A stretch of 64,000 nucleotides of DNA. Source: AC-32 sp963746155. GTDB lineage: Bacteria; Actinomycetota; Thermoleophilia; Gaiellales; Gaiellaceae. Below, one piece after another: positions 32,084-41,333 of the stretch. Position 1 is the stretch's first letter. Every line of letters starts with the position of its first letter. The stretch covers positions 1 to 64,000 of the forward strand of contig CAVVAB010000001.1 of NCBI GenBank assembly GCA_963746155.1. The letters run 5' to 3'. The position numbers were made by a program, and so were the translations under genes. Below the pieces are notes generated by a model. That model was given only the letters and a program-made list of their open reading frames with translations. It had not been told where the DNA came from and ran no database searches.

Positions 32084-35000
32084 TCACCAAAGATAGGCCG
32101 GACGGCCTATTGGAATGCGTGCGCCAGGCGGGTAGCGTCCCCCGCACTGGGCGATGCAAGCCGTGGTGCCTCGTACCTGGCCTTGAGGCCCGCGGTGAGC
32201 AATGGGGAGAAGCCCGTCGCCACCACCCCCCGAGCGGCGGGCTTTTCCTCGCACAGTCTCTTTAGGAGCTCGTGTGATCGTCGGTTCGGTGCTGCCGCCG
32301 TCGACCGAGACCTCGAGCGCGAGCGTCTCTTCCTTGATCCAGTTCTCATGCGCGAGCAGCTCGGCCTGGGCCTCCGGAAGGGTCAGCAGGATGCGGTCGG
32401 TCAGCTCGAGCCCCTGCTCCTTGCGCAGGCCGTTCACCTCGTGGATCAGGTCGCGAGCGCGGCCCTCCAACTCGAGCTCCGGGTCGAGCGCGAGGTCGAG
32501 CGCGACGGTCAGCCCCTCCTCGCTCGCGACGGCCCAGCCCTCCTTGCCGTGGCGCTCGACGAGCACCTCGTCGGGGCCGAGCTCGTGGCCGCCGACGCGG
32601 AACCGCCCGCCGTCGAGCTCCTCGAACTCGCCGTCGGCGAGCGCGGCGCGGACACCCGCGAGCTCCTTGCCCAGCCTCGGGCCGAGCGCGGGCAGGTTCG
32701 GCTTCACGCGCAGCTCGCTCTCCTCGACCGGGCCGAACTCGACCTCCTTGACGCTCAGCTCCTCGGCGATCTCCGCGGCCTGGGCCGACGCTCCGTCCGC
32801 GCCCTGGACGACGAGCCGCCGGAGCGGCTGGCGCAGCTTGAGCCCCGACTGCGCGCGGGCCTGGCGGCCGAGCTCGACGACACGCCGCACCTCCGCGACC
32901 TCCGCCAGCAGCACCTGGTCGCGCTCGCCCGCCTCGGGCCAGCCGGCGAGATGGACGGACTCGGGCGCGTCGTCGCACGCGCCGGCGACGAGGTTCCGCC
33001 AGACGTGCTCGGGCAGAAACGGCATCACCGGGCCGACGACGCGCATCGCCTGGACGAGCGACCACCAGAGCGTCGCGAGCGCCTCGGGCTCCCCGTTCCA
33101 GAACCGCCGCCTCGACCGGCGGATGTACCAGTTCGAGAGGTCGTCCACGTAGCTCTCGAAGGCGCTCGTCAGCGCCGGGGTCCAGAACCGCTCGTACGCC
33201 GCCTCGGCGTCGGCGACGAGCTGGTACGTCCTCGCGACGAGCCAGCGGTCGAGCGTCTGCGTCGACGACGGCTCGGCCCCCACTCCGGGCGCCAGTCGGC
33301 GATGTTCGCGTACGTGACGAGGAAGCCGACCGAGTTCCAGAGCGTCAGGAGCCGCCGCTTGATCTCGTTGGCCGGCCCATAGCCGAAGCGGAGGTTTTGC
33401 GCCGGCGGCTGGCCGCAGAACATCCAGCGCATGACGTCGCCGCCCATCCGGTCGAATGCCTCGTCCGCGAGGATCGCGTTGCCCCACGAGCGGTGCATCT
33501 CGCGCCCGTGCTCGTCGAGCAGCTTCTCGTAGGTCAGCACCGCGCGGTACGGGAAGCGGCCAGCGAGCGTCACTCCCATGAACGAGATCGAGTAGAACCA
33601 GAGGCGGATCTGCTCGCGCATCTCGGAGATCCAGTCCGCGGGGAACCACGTCTCCCAGTACGCATGGTCGGGCAGGTCGGCAGTCGTGAGCCCGCGCGCC
33701 GAGCCGGTCGCGTTGCCGTGCTCGACCCGCTCGGGGTTCTCCCAGCCGAGCGTCGAGAACGGGACGATGCCCGCGTCGAGCCAGGCATCGCCGACCTCCG
33801 GGATCCGACGCACCTCCTCGTCGCAGGCCTCGCACCGGATCGGCACCTCGTCGATCCAGGGCCGGTGCAGCTCCTGGAGCTGGTCGAGACCGCCGGTCGC
33901 CCGCGCCTCGAGCTCCGCACGTGAGCCGATCACGTTCAGCTTGCCGCACGAGCAGGGGTAGAACGGGAGCGGCAGGCCGAAGTAGCGCTTGCGCGAGATG
34001 TTCCAGTCGCCCATGTTGCGCAGCCAGTCGTCCATCCGCTTGCCGTACTGCGGAGGCGTCCAGGCCACGTCCGCGTTGGCCTCGAGCATCGGCTCGCGGA
34101 TCTCGTCGCAGGAGATGAACCAGTCGTCGACGACGCGGAAGACGAGCGGCGTCCCGCAGCGCCAGCAGGTCGGGTAGCGGTGGACGATCGTGCCGGCCTC
34201 GACGAGGATCTCGCGCTCGCGCAGCGCCTCGACGATCAGGTCGGCCGCCTCGCCGGTCGCAGAGGCCCTCGAACGGCCCGTAGCCCGACACGAAGACGCC
34301 GGCCTCGTCGATCGGCGCGAGCACGGGCAGGTTGTGCACGCGCGAGAGCTCGAAGTCCTCGCCGCCCGCGCCCGGCGCGATGTGGACGATCCCCGTGCCC
34401 TCGTCCAGCGCGACCTCGTCCCACGGGATCACGCGGTGGACGACGCCGTCCTGCGCGGCGAGCCCGTCGAACGGTCCGTCGTACTCGAGCCCGACCAGCT
34501 CCTCGCCGAGGGCGCTGCGAACGACCTCGACGTCGCCCGCGAGCTCGCGGGCGCGCCACTCGCCCCGGTCGCTGAGGACGTACTCGGCGTCCGGCTTGAC
34601 GGCCGCCGCGACGTTGGCGGGGAGCGTCCACGGCGTCGTCGTCCAGACGACGAGCGCCTCGTCCTCGCGGCCCTTGAGCGGGAAGCGCACGAAGAGCGAC
34701 GGGTGCTCGAGCTCCTTGTACTCGCCCGCGAAGAGCTCGTGCTGCGAGATCGAGGTCCCGCAGCGCGGGCACCACTCGGTCGAGCGGTGGCCCTTGTACA
34801 GCCAGTCGCGGCGCTGGCACTCCTTCAGGAAGCGCCAGATGTACTCGATGTTCGTGTCGGAGAACGTGAGGTAGGAGGCGTCCCAGTCCATCCACATGCC
34901 GAGGCGCTTCGACTGCTCGGCGATCACGCCCGCGTACTCGGCCACGCGCTCGCGGCAGCGGGCCGCGAACTCGGCGAGCCCGTACTCCTCGATCTCGTGC

Positions 35001-35323
35001 TTGGAGTTGAGGCCGAGCGACTTCTCGACCTCGACCTCGACCCAGAGGCCCTGGCAGTCGAAGCCGTTCTGGTAGCGGAGGTCGAAGCCCTGCTGCGCCT
35101 TGTAGCGCTGGAAGACGTCCTTCAGCGCGCGGCCCCAGGCGTGGTGGACGCCCATCGGGTTGTTCGCGGTGATCGGGCCGTCGATGAAGCTCCAGGGCGG
35201 GTTGCCGCGGTTCTGCTCGCGCAACCGCTCGAACGTGCCGTGCTCCTCCCACCAGGCGAGGATCTCCCGCTCGAGGGCGGGGTGGTCCGGCACACTCGGA
35301 AGCGGCGTGAAAACCTGCGCCAT
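32084..35323 (-). CDS. ileS: Isoleucyl-tRNA synthetase, two or three frameshifts
   Basis: It starts at ATG 35323. Class I synthetase features in order: the HIGH-type motif is the variant PMGVHHAWGRALKD; the editing domain has WTTTPWTLPANVAA; zinc ligands WCPRCGTSISQHE and PFYPCSCGKLN with RCEACDE; the KMSKS region appears as MHRSWGNAI. The anticodon-binding region has YVDDLSNWYIRRSRRRFW. Frame changes lie near 34260 and 33290. The frame to 32084 runs past the expected C-terminus; homologues end soon after TLALEVSVDGG, so a last indel near 32280 and a stop at about 32262 are likely. It attaches isoleucine to tRNA-Ile and is essential, so these breaks are almost surely sequence errors. Confidence 0.88.
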   Translation of the reverse strand: MAQVFTPLPSVPDHPALEREILAWWEEHGTFERLREQNRGNPPWSFIDGPITANNPMGVHHAWGRALKDVFQRYKAQQGFDLRYQNGFDCQGLWVEVEVEKSLGLNSKHEIEEYGLAEFAARCRERVAEYAGVIAEQSKRLGMWMDWDASYLTFSDTNIEYIWRFLKECQRRDWLYKGHRSTEWCPRCGTSISQHELFAGEYKELEHPSLFVRFPLKGREDEALVVWTTTPWTLPANVAAAVKPDAEYVLSDRGEWRARELAGDVEVVRSALGEELVGLEYDGPFDGLAAQDGVVHRVIPWDEVALDEGTGIVHIAPGAGGEDFELSRVHNLPVLAPIDEAGVFVSGYGPFEGLCDRRGGRPDRRGAARARDPRRGRHDRPPLPDLLALRDAARLPRRRRLVHLLRRDPRADARGQRGRGLDASAVRQADGRLAAQHGRLEHLAQALLRPAAPVLPLLVRQAERDRLTCGARGAGDRRSRPAPGAAPALDRRGADPVRGLRRGGASDPGGRRCLARRGHRPVLDARLGEPRAGRARQRDRLGARAHDCRPARPCVLGDVVPRGLDLRDARADPPLVLLDLVHGSDARWPLPVPRGADLREAARRARARDAPLVGQRDPRGRGIRPDGRRRHALDVLRPAAGAKPPLRLWAGQRDQAAAPDALELGRLPRHVREHRRLAPGVGAEPSSTQTLDRWLVARTYQLVADAEAAYERFWTPALTSAFESYVDDLSNWYIRRSRRRFWNGEPEALATLWWSLVQAMRVVGPVMPFLPEHVWRNLVAGACDDAPESVHLAGWPEAGERDQVLLAEVAEVRRVVELGRQARAQSGLKLRQPLRRLVVQGADGASAQAAEIAEELSVKEVEFGPVEESELRVKPNLPALGPRLGKELAGVRAALADGEFEELDGGRFRVGGHELGPDEVLVERHGKEGWAVASEEGLTVALDLALDPELELEGRARDLIHEVNGLRKEQGLELTDRILLTLPEAQAELLAHENWIKEETLALEVSVDGGSTEPTITRAPKETVRGKARRSGGGGDGLLPIAHRGPQGQVRGTTACIAQCGGRYPPGARIPIGRPAYLW
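32210..32246 (+). terminator. Strong intrinsic terminator reading on the plus strand
   Basis: AAGCCCGTCGC, 13-nt loop, GCGGCGGGCTT, then TTT: an 11-bp stem with one G-U pair and a T run on the plus strand. No plus-strand gene is annotated upstream, so it may end a small RNA that starts between 32003 and 32150. On the minus strand it also lies just beyond the likely true end of ileS. Confidence 0.6.
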
Positions 35324-35404
35324 GGAGCGATCCTAGCGAGCGGGAACACGGGCTCCTGCTCGCGCGTTTGCACATCCGACATTGCGTTAGAAAGGACATT
35401 GAAC

Positions 35405-35732
35405 ATGGCAGATGCAGTTACCGAGACAGAGACTTCGAGAAGCGAGGTGCTCGAAGAGCGAAGGGCCCGTGCTGGTCGACTTCTGGGCCGAGTGGTGCGG
35501 GCCGTGCCACGCGATCGCTCCCGTGCTCGACCAGATCGCGGCCGAGCGGAGCGACCTCAAGGTCGTGAAGCTGAACATCGACGAGGAGCCGACGGTCGCC
35601 CAGCGCTACGGCGTGATGTCGATCCCGACGCTCATCCTCTTCAAGGACGGCGAGCCCGCCGCAGCGGCGGTCGGCGCGATGCCGAAGTCGATGCTCGAAG
35701 AGCGCCTCGGTCTCACCGAGGCCGTGGCGTAG
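35405..35732 (+). CDS. Thioredoxin, N-terminal frameshifts
   Basis: ATG 35405 (MADAVTETE), with AAGGA upstream. Two small indels before 35465 separate the first 15 residues from the thioredoxin core: PVLVDFWAEWCGPCHAIAPV with the WCGPC active site, LKVVKLNIDEEPTVAQRYGV, MSIPTLILFKDGEPAAAAVG with the cis-Pro of SIPT. It is the general cytoplasmic disulfide reductant. Restoring the frame gives about 106 residues, the normal length. It is divergent from ileS and its end overlaps the convergent TetR gene by 20 bp. Confidence 0.88.
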
Positions 35733-36339
35733 AGCCGCTCGACTCGAGCTGACCCAGGCCGCCTTCGAGGAGGAGGCGCGCACGCTTCAGGTCGGAGCGC
35801 AGCTTCCTCTCCGCGCCGGGCCCATGGCGTCCGGCCAGCGCGTTCGCCCGCGCAGTGCGGAAGTGCTGCCAGTGGACGCCGATCAGCGCGTTTGCCGCGA
35901 TCCGGGCGTCGAGCTCGTGAATGCCGAGCTCGTCCCGGATCGCGCCGGCCAGCGCGTCGGTGAAGCGCGCCATCAGCTCGAGCTCCTTCGCCTGGAGGGC
36001 GGGCGACTCCTCGATGATCCTGGCGAAACGCGCGAAGCCCTCGCCGCAGAGGCGCCCGCATCCCGCCGCCTGAACTCGCTCCAGCGCGGCGGGAACCGAG
36101 TCGCCCGGCTCGCGGTTGCGAACCGCCTCGACGAGGGCGGCCTCGCGCTCGTCGACCTCGTCGAAGAAGAGGTCCTCCTTGGTCGGGAAGTAGTTGAAGA
36201 CCGTCTTCTCCGAGACACCTGCCGCAGCGGCGACCTCGGCGACGGTAACGTGGTCGAAGCCGCGTTTCACGAACATTCCCATCGCGGCGTTCGCGATCAG
36301 CTGCCGCGTTTGGAGCTTCTTGGACTCGCGCAGACCCAT
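35713..36339 (-). CDS. TetR-family repressor
   Basis: 208 residues. The DNA-binding domain is at residues 9-60: TRQLIANAAMGMFVKRGFDH, VTVAEVAAAAGVSEKTVFNY with FPTKEDLFFDEV. The C-terminal ligand domain is helical (RLCGEGFARFARIIEESPAL, ELELMARFTDALAGAIRDEL). It is divergent from the MmpL gene, with a 91-bp gap that holds a near-palindrome (36360-36395). TetR-MmpL divergent pairs normally mean that the repressor controls the exporter in response to its substrate. Confidence 0.9.
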   Translation of the reverse strand: MGLRESKKLQTRQLIANAAMGMFVKRGFDHVTVAEVAAAAGVSEKTVFNYFPTKEDLFFDEVDEREAALVEAVRNREPGDSVPAALERVQAAGCGRLCGEGFARFARIIEESPALQAKELELMARFTDALAGAIRDELGIHELDARIAANALIGVHWQHFRTARANALAGRHGPGAERKLRSDLKRARLLLEGGLGQLESSGSTPRPR

Positions 36340-36359
36340 GGGGACATCGTACCCACGAT

Positions 36360-36395
36360 TTTTACATTTGCAGAAATATTTCAGTGTCTGTAAGA
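36360..36395. promoter_or_regulatory. Likely TetR operator between TetR and MmpL genes
   Basis: A 36-bp imperfect palindrome, 12 of 18 symmetric positions, centred in GAAATATTTC with outer arms TTACA and TGTAA. This AT-rich stretch stands out from the GC-rich surroundings and also holds the promoters for both genes. Confidence 0.65.
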
Positions 36396-36430
36396 TCGCG
36401 CGCTGATCACGCCCAGGGAAAGGAGATCGC

Positions 36431-38566
36431 TTGCTCGCTCGACTCGCTCACGTCGTAATCCGCCACCGATTCATCGTCATCGGCGCCTGGCTCGTCCTCA
36501 CGATCTTCGGCGCCTACGCCGCCGGCCAGGTCTCGAAACGCTGGTTCCAGAGCTTCTCGATCCCCGGCGCCTCCGGCTACGAGACGAACCAGCGCACGCT
36601 GAAGGCCTACGGCGTCGGCGTGCGGCCGCCGAACGTGGTCGTCTTCAAGACAAACGGTGACGCGACCAAGAGCGAAGCGATCCGCGCCGCAACGGAGCGC
36701 GTGAAGAAGGCCAACCCGGGCGCGCTCACGAGCTCGTACTTCTCCACGGGGAGCGACGCATTCGTCTCGAGCGACCGGCACACCACCTTCATGGAGGTCT
36801 ACCCGCCGGGGCTGGCGACGTTCGACACCAAGAGCGGCGCCACCGAGACCGAGAAGGCCGCGTCAAGCGGGCTGCCGAGCGGGACCACGGTCCACGTCAC
36901 GGGCCACGACCCGCTCGAGGAGGCGAGCCAGCATGGCGGCGGAGGCGGCCCGAGCGTCCTGCTCGAGGCTGTCGTCGGCGGCCTCGGCGCGCTCGTGATC
37001 CTGCTGTTCGTCTTCGGCACCGTCCCCGCGGTACTGATGCCGATCGTCGTCGCGGTCGCGGCGATCCTGAACACCTTCACGCTCGTCTGGGTGCTGACCT
37101 ACATCACCGACGTCTCGATCATCGTTCAGTTCCTGATCGCGCTCGTCGGGCTCGGAGTCGCGATCGACTACGCGCTCCTGATGATCTTCCGCTTCCGTGA
37201 CGAGCTCCGCGAGGGCGAGGACGTCGAGACCGCGCTCGTGGAGACGATGACCCACGCAGGTCGGTCGGTGATCGTGTCCGGCTCGACGGTCGCGGTCGGC
37301 CTCCTCTCGCTGGTCGTGCTGCCGCTGCCGTTCATCCGCTCGATGGGCCTTGGCGGGATGCTGATCCCGATCGTCTCGGTGATCGCCGCGATCACGCTCC
37401 TGCCCGCGATGCTGGCCGTGCTCGGCGCGCGCATCAACAGCTGGCGCGTGCTGCCGAAGCGCCTCGTCGACCGCGGCCACCCCGAGGACGGCTTCTGGGG
37501 CCGCTGGTCGCGCTTCGTCCTCCGGCGCCCATGGCCGGTGGCAATCGCCGGCCTGGTGATCGTCGGCGTCCTGGCCGGCCTAGGGACGCAGCTCACGCCG
37601 AACGAGGCGCAGCTGAAGAACTTTCCCGGCAGCGGCGACGCGATCGCCGGCCGGAGCGCCCTGCAGTCGGCCGGGATCAGCGCGGGCGTGATGAAGCCGT
37701 TCAACATCCTCGTCGAGCGCGGCGGCGACGCGAAGGCGGTCGCCGCGAAGGTGCGCGAGGTGCCCGGAATCGCTGGAGCCGTGGCACCCGCCGACTGGCA
37801 GCGCGGCGACAACTCGCTCGTGCAGGCGTTCCCCGCGGTCGACGGCGCTGCCCCCGGGATCCAGGGAGTGATCAACCGCCTGAACGAGTCCGTTCAGGGC
37901 ACGTCGGCCTCGGTCGGCGGCGTCCCCGCGGTCGACCGCGACTTCGTGCACGCCGTCTTCGGCAAGTTCCCGTACGTGCTCGCGTTCGTGCTCGTGCTGA
38001 CGCTGGTCCTGCTCGCGCGGGCGTTCCGCTCGATCGTCCTGCCGATCAAGGCGGTGATGCTGAACCTCGCGTCGCTGGCCGCGGCCTACGGGATCGTGGT
38101 CTTCGTCTTCCAGTGGGGCCACGGCTCGTCGCTCTGGAACATCACCGCGACGCAGGCGATCCCCGCGTGGATCCCGATCATGATCTTCGCGTTCCTGTTC
38201 GGGCTCTCGATGGACTACGAGGTCTTCATGCTCTCGCGCATGCGCGAGGCCTACGACGAGACCGGCTCGACCAACGAGGCGATCATGCTCGGCCTCGCGC
38301 GCACCGGGAAGCTGGTGACGAGCGCGGCGCTGATCCTGATGTTCGCGTTCCTCGTCCTGTCTTCGAGCCCGGGCTACGAGATCAAGCTGTTCGCGATCGG
38401 CCTCGCGTCGGGGATCATCCTCGACGCGACCGTGATCCGGATCATGCTCGTCCCCTCGCTGATGAAGCTCCTCGGCGAGGCCAACTGGTGGATGCCGCAG
38501 TGGACGCGTTCGGTGCTCTTCATCCCCAAGCGCGAGAAGACCGAGCCCGCGACGGAGAACGTCTAG
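36431..38566 (+). CDS. MMPL-family RND transporter
   Basis: 711 residues, intact, from TTG 36431. Typical MmpL layout: helix 1 (IVIGAWLVLTIFGAYAAG), a periplasmic loop to about residue 180, six helices including VALVGLGVAIDYALLMIFRF with the conserved GxxxDY of the proton path, then a second half (WPVAIAGLVIVGVLAGLGTQ, loop, FAFLFGLSMDYEVFMLSRMR) with the matching GLSMDYEVF. Such pumps export lipids, siderophores or drugs using the proton gradient. The length matches the smaller actinobacterial members. Divergent TetR at 35713 probably controls it. Confidence 0.92.
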   Translation: MLARLAHVVIRHRFIVIGAWLVLTIFGAYAAGQVSKRWFQSFSIPGASGYETNQRTLKAYGVGVRPPNVVVFKTNGDATKSEAIRAATERVKKANPGALTSSYFSTGSDAFVSSDRHTTFMEVYPPGLATFDTKSGATETEKAASSGLPSGTTVHVTGHDPLEEASQHGGGGGPSVLLEAVVGGLGALVILLFVFGTVPAVLMPIVVAVAAILNTFTLVWVLTYITDVSIIVQFLIALVGLGVAIDYALLMIFRFRDELREGEDVETALVETMTHAGRSVIVSGSTVAVGLLSLVVLPLPFIRSMGLGGMLIPIVSVIAAITLLPAMLAVLGARINSWRVLPKRLVDRGHPEDGFWGRWSRFVLRRPWPVAIAGLVIVGVLAGLGTQLTPNEAQLKNFPGSGDAIAGRSALQSAGISAGVMKPFNILVERGGDAKAVAAKVREVPGIAGAVAPADWQRGDNSLVQAFPAVDGAAPGIQGVINRLNESVQGTSASVGGVPAVDRDFVHAVFGKFPYVLAFVLVLTLVLLARAFRSIVLPIKAVMLNLASLAAAYGIVVFVFQWGHGSSLWNITATQAIPAWIPIMIFAFLFGLSMDYEVFMLSRMREAYDETGSTNEAIMLGLARTGKLVTSAALILMFAFLVLSSSPGYEIKLFAIGLASGIILDATVIRIMLVPSLMKLLGEANWWMPQWTRSVLFIPKREKTEPATENV

Positions 38567-39072
38567 AGGCCGCGCCAGGCGGCGAGCACCTGCGGCACGT
38601 TGTCGAACGCGAGCTCGTCGGGCTCCGGGAGCTCGGCGGGCTCGAACCACTCGAGCTCCGAGACGTCGTCCGCCGCCTGCGCCTCTCCCGCGACGACGCG
38701 GGCGGTCCAGTAGAGGTTCAGCGTCGCGTCCGCGGTCGAGTCGCCTCCGTAACGGTCCATCCAGACGCCGAGGAACTCGAGCGGCTCGACGTCGAGGCCG
38801 GTCTCCTCGCGGAGCTCGCGGCGCAGCCCGTCCAGCGGATGCTCGCCCTCCTCGAGGAATCCGCCGGGGATGTCCCAGTAGCCCTTGTACGGATCGAAGG
38901 CCCGGCGCGCGAGCAGCACGCGGCCCTCGTCGTCGACGACGAGGGCGCCCGCGGTCGCCTTCGAGCTCGCGTAGCAGACGAAACCGCAGCTCTCGCAGGC
39001 GAGCCTCGAGGCATCGCCGCGCAGCTCCTCGCGGCAGCGCGGACACCATCGCCATCCCGCAAGCTCGCCCAC
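38563..39072 (-). CDS. Nudix hydrolase with N-terminal zinc ribbon
   Basis: 169 residues. The first 35 have two CxxC pairs (WCPRCREELRGDASRLACES with CGF), a zinc ribbon as in NudC-like NADH pyrophosphatases. The Nudix box is GGFLEEGEHPLDGLRRELRE with ETGLD, matching GX5EX7REUXEEXGU exactly. The nearby ALVVDDEGRVLLARRAFDPY is the usual upstream strand. It may hydrolyse NAD(H), ADP-ribose or a damaged nucleotide. Convergent with the MmpL gene, overlapping its stop by 4 bp. Confidence 0.9.
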   Translation of the reverse strand: MGELAGWRWCPRCREELRGDASRLACESCGFVCYASSKATAGALVVDDEGRVLLARRAFDPYKGYWDIPGGFLEEGEHPLDGLRRELREETGLDVEPLEFLGVWMDRYGGDSTADATLNLYWTARVVAGEAQAADDVSELEWFEPAELPEPDELAFDNVPQVLAAWRGL

Positions 39073-39095
39073 GACGCAACAATAGAAGCCGACCG

Positions 39096-39479
39096 ATGCC
39101 GAGGTTCGTCCCCGCCACCATCACCGAGCTCTCACGCGTCGCGCTGCTCTCGGGCCTTTCCGGCGAGAAGCTGACCGAGATCTCGCGGCGCATGGACCGC
39201 GAGGAGGTCCCGCCCGGACGGCAGGTCGTGCGCGAGGGCGAGCCGGGCGAGCGCTTCTATGTAGTGCTCTCCGGCCTGTTCACCGTGAGCCAGGAGGAGC
39301 TCGGGCCGCGGCGCGTGCTCCGGCCGGGCGACTACTTCGGAGAGGTCGCGCTGGCGATGAGCATCCCGCGGACGGCCTCCGTGCGCGCGCTCACGCCGGC
39401 CGTCGTGGCGAGCTGCGACCGCGAGACGTTCGACGAGCTGATGCGCCCGCTGTTCGCGGACGATCAGCCGACGGCGTAG
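39096..39479 (+). CDS. Cyclic-nucleotide-binding domain protein
   Basis: 127 residues, only the CRP-type sensor domain: FVPATITELSRVALLSGLSG, EVPPGRQVVREGEPGERFYV, LSGLFTVSQEELGPRRVLRP, and phosphate-binding cassette YFGEVALAMSIPRTASVRAL. The FGE and R-T-A pattern is that of cAMP/cGMP binders. It has no DNA-binding helix-turn-helix. The cyclase at 26706 could supply the ligand; this is inference. Convergent with, and overlapping, the propeller gene at 39464. Confidence 0.85.
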   Translation: MPRFVPATITELSRVALLSGLSGEKLTEISRRMDREEVPPGRQVVREGEPGERFYVVLSGLFTVSQEELGPRRVLRPGDYFGEVALAMSIPRTASVRALTPAVVASCDRETFDELMRPLFADDQPTA

Positions 39480-41333
39480 ACGGCGTTCGTCCCGCCGCCG
39501 AGGACGAGCACGCGCCCGGGCTGGCTCACCGCGGCCGGATCGGCGAGCGCGACGGGGAGCCTCCCCGCGACGGCGACGGTCCCCGCGGTCGGGTCGATCG
39601 CGAGGATCCGCCGCGAGCCGCCGCCCACGAGCAGCAGCCGGGAGCCGAGCCGCGAGAGCGCGATGTGCGCGAGCGGCCAGGGAAGCGTCGCGACGTGTCG
39701 GACCGAGCCGGCCGTCGGGTCGACCTCGTAGACGGCGCGTGAGAGCCCCGAGGTCGTGACCCCGCCGGCGACGTAGAGCTTCCCGCCGGCCGCAGCGACG
39801 CCCGCGTACCGCAGGCCGACCGGAAGGCGCGCGACGACGAGCGGCGCACGACCTGGCCGGAAGCGCAACACGGCCGTCGCGTAGCGGCTGCCCGTGTATC
39901 CGCCGGCGAGATACGCGGTTCGGCCGATGGCCGCAGCGCCGAGGTCGGAGAGCGGCTCGCCGAGGCTTCCCGCACGCGTCGCCGCGCCTGTGGACGGGTT
40001 CACGCGAACGACGGCGTCGCTCGAGACGGCCTGGCCGCCGCCGAAGATGAACGCGCTCGATCCCACGAGCGCGGCCGCCGCGTCGTGGGTTGCGACCGGG
40101 AGACGCGCGACCTCACGAAGCCGCGCCGGGCTCCCGAGGAGCACCTGGTCCGAGGACGACCCGCCCACGAGGCCGCCGGCCGCGAGCACGTGGCCGTCCG
40201 GGAGCGAGACCGCCGCCAGGCGCGACACGGGATGCGGCAGCGAGCCGATGCGCCGCACGCGCAGCGCGCGCGGAGCCGGCCTCCGTACGCTCGCCGGCAC
40301 GAGGTCGGTCGCCGGAAGCAGGTCGATCCCGTCAGGCTTGTCGAGGAACCCCGCCGCACGTCCGGACACTCCCGTGTGGCCGTACTGCCACACGATCCGC
40401 TTCGTGCGCGGGTCGATCACGATCACGCGGTGGTTGTAGTCGTCGTTCGCGGCGATGAGGCCGTTCGGCCAGCGCACCGCGAGTGACGGCTTCGCGAGGC
40501 GGTTCGGCCCGGTGGCGGCGCCGAACGACCAGGTGACCGCCCCGCGACGGTTCACGACCACGATCTTTCCCGGGTTGGTGAAGCTGGCCACGAGCACCTG
40601 CCCGTCGGGCAGGAGCTGCGCGTCGGACGGGTACGCGACCGGAGAGCGAATCGACCAGAGGAGGTTCCCGGACGGCCCGAGCCGGTCGATCCAGCCGCCG
40701 ATCTCGGTGACCAGAAGGCCGCCGTCCGGCAGCGGGGTGTCCCCGTTCGGGCTCGCGAAGCCGCGGGGCGGGTCGTGGACGCAGCTGCCTCCGAGCACGC
40801 GCACGACGCGGCGCGCGCGGTCGAGCTGGACGATGCGGCAGTTGCGAATGTCGGCGACCGTCGTGATCCCCGACTTGAGGCGATACGCGTCATCCGGGGT
40901 GTTCAGGTAGCCCGGGCTCGAGCCCGCAACACCGCTGTGACCGTAGGTCCAGATCCGGTGCTGCGACTTCAGCGAGAGCTCGACGAGCGTGTCGTTGAAC
41001 TCCTCGTTGGTGATGATCGAGCTGTAGCCGGGTGTGAAGAACGCATCGTCCGGGCCACGCAGCGTGTCGTTCTGCCAGACGATCTTCTTCGCCGGCGAGA
41101 CGATGAGCGCGCGGTTGTTGTTCCGGTCGGCGATCAGGACGTAGCCCGGGACGATCCCGGAATGGACGCGCGGCAGCCCTAGCGGAGAGACCTCGAGCGA
41201 GCGCCTGCGACTCACGCGATGCCGCTGCGCCTGGGCCGTGCGACGTGGGCGTCGTGGTCGTCGTCGCGCTCGGATGGCTCGAGCAGCCCGCGGCGAGCAC
41301 GGCGAGCGCGAGCCCGCCGACGACCCTACGCAT
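39464..41333 (-). CDS. Lipoprotein with PQQ-like and Kelch-like beta-propellers, one frameshift
   Basis: It starts at ATG 41333 (MRRVVGGLALAVLAAGC), a lipobox signal, in a frame that switches near 41220. The main frame (to 39464) has a first propeller with blades such as IVPGYVLIADRNNNRALIVS, KKIVWQNDTLRGPDDAFFTP and RIVWQYGHTGVSGRAAGF. A second Kelch/NHL-like propeller follows (GHVLAAGGLVGGSSSDQVLL, YLAGGYTGSRYATAVLRF, LYVAGGVTTSGLSRAVYEVD). Total about 620 residues. PQQ-like blades are found in electron-transfer and surface proteins. It is the last gene of the coupled operon with the ferric-reductase-like and ApbE genes. Confidence 0.72.

Noticed and set aside
32041..32210. Cobalamin or other known riboswitch in the ileS-downstream region
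   Set aside because: A CCCCCGCACTG segment looked like a cobalamin-box fragment, but the other conserved boxes are missing and no regulated gene follows on that strand.
32048..33382. 444-residue frame on the plus strand opposite ileS
   Set aside because: Shadow of ileS; no domains, Arg/Leu/Ala-rich pattern.
35324..35404. T-box riboswitch upstream of ileS
   Set aside because: The gap between ileS and the divergent thioredoxin gene is only about 80 bp and holds no T-box sequence or terminator pair.
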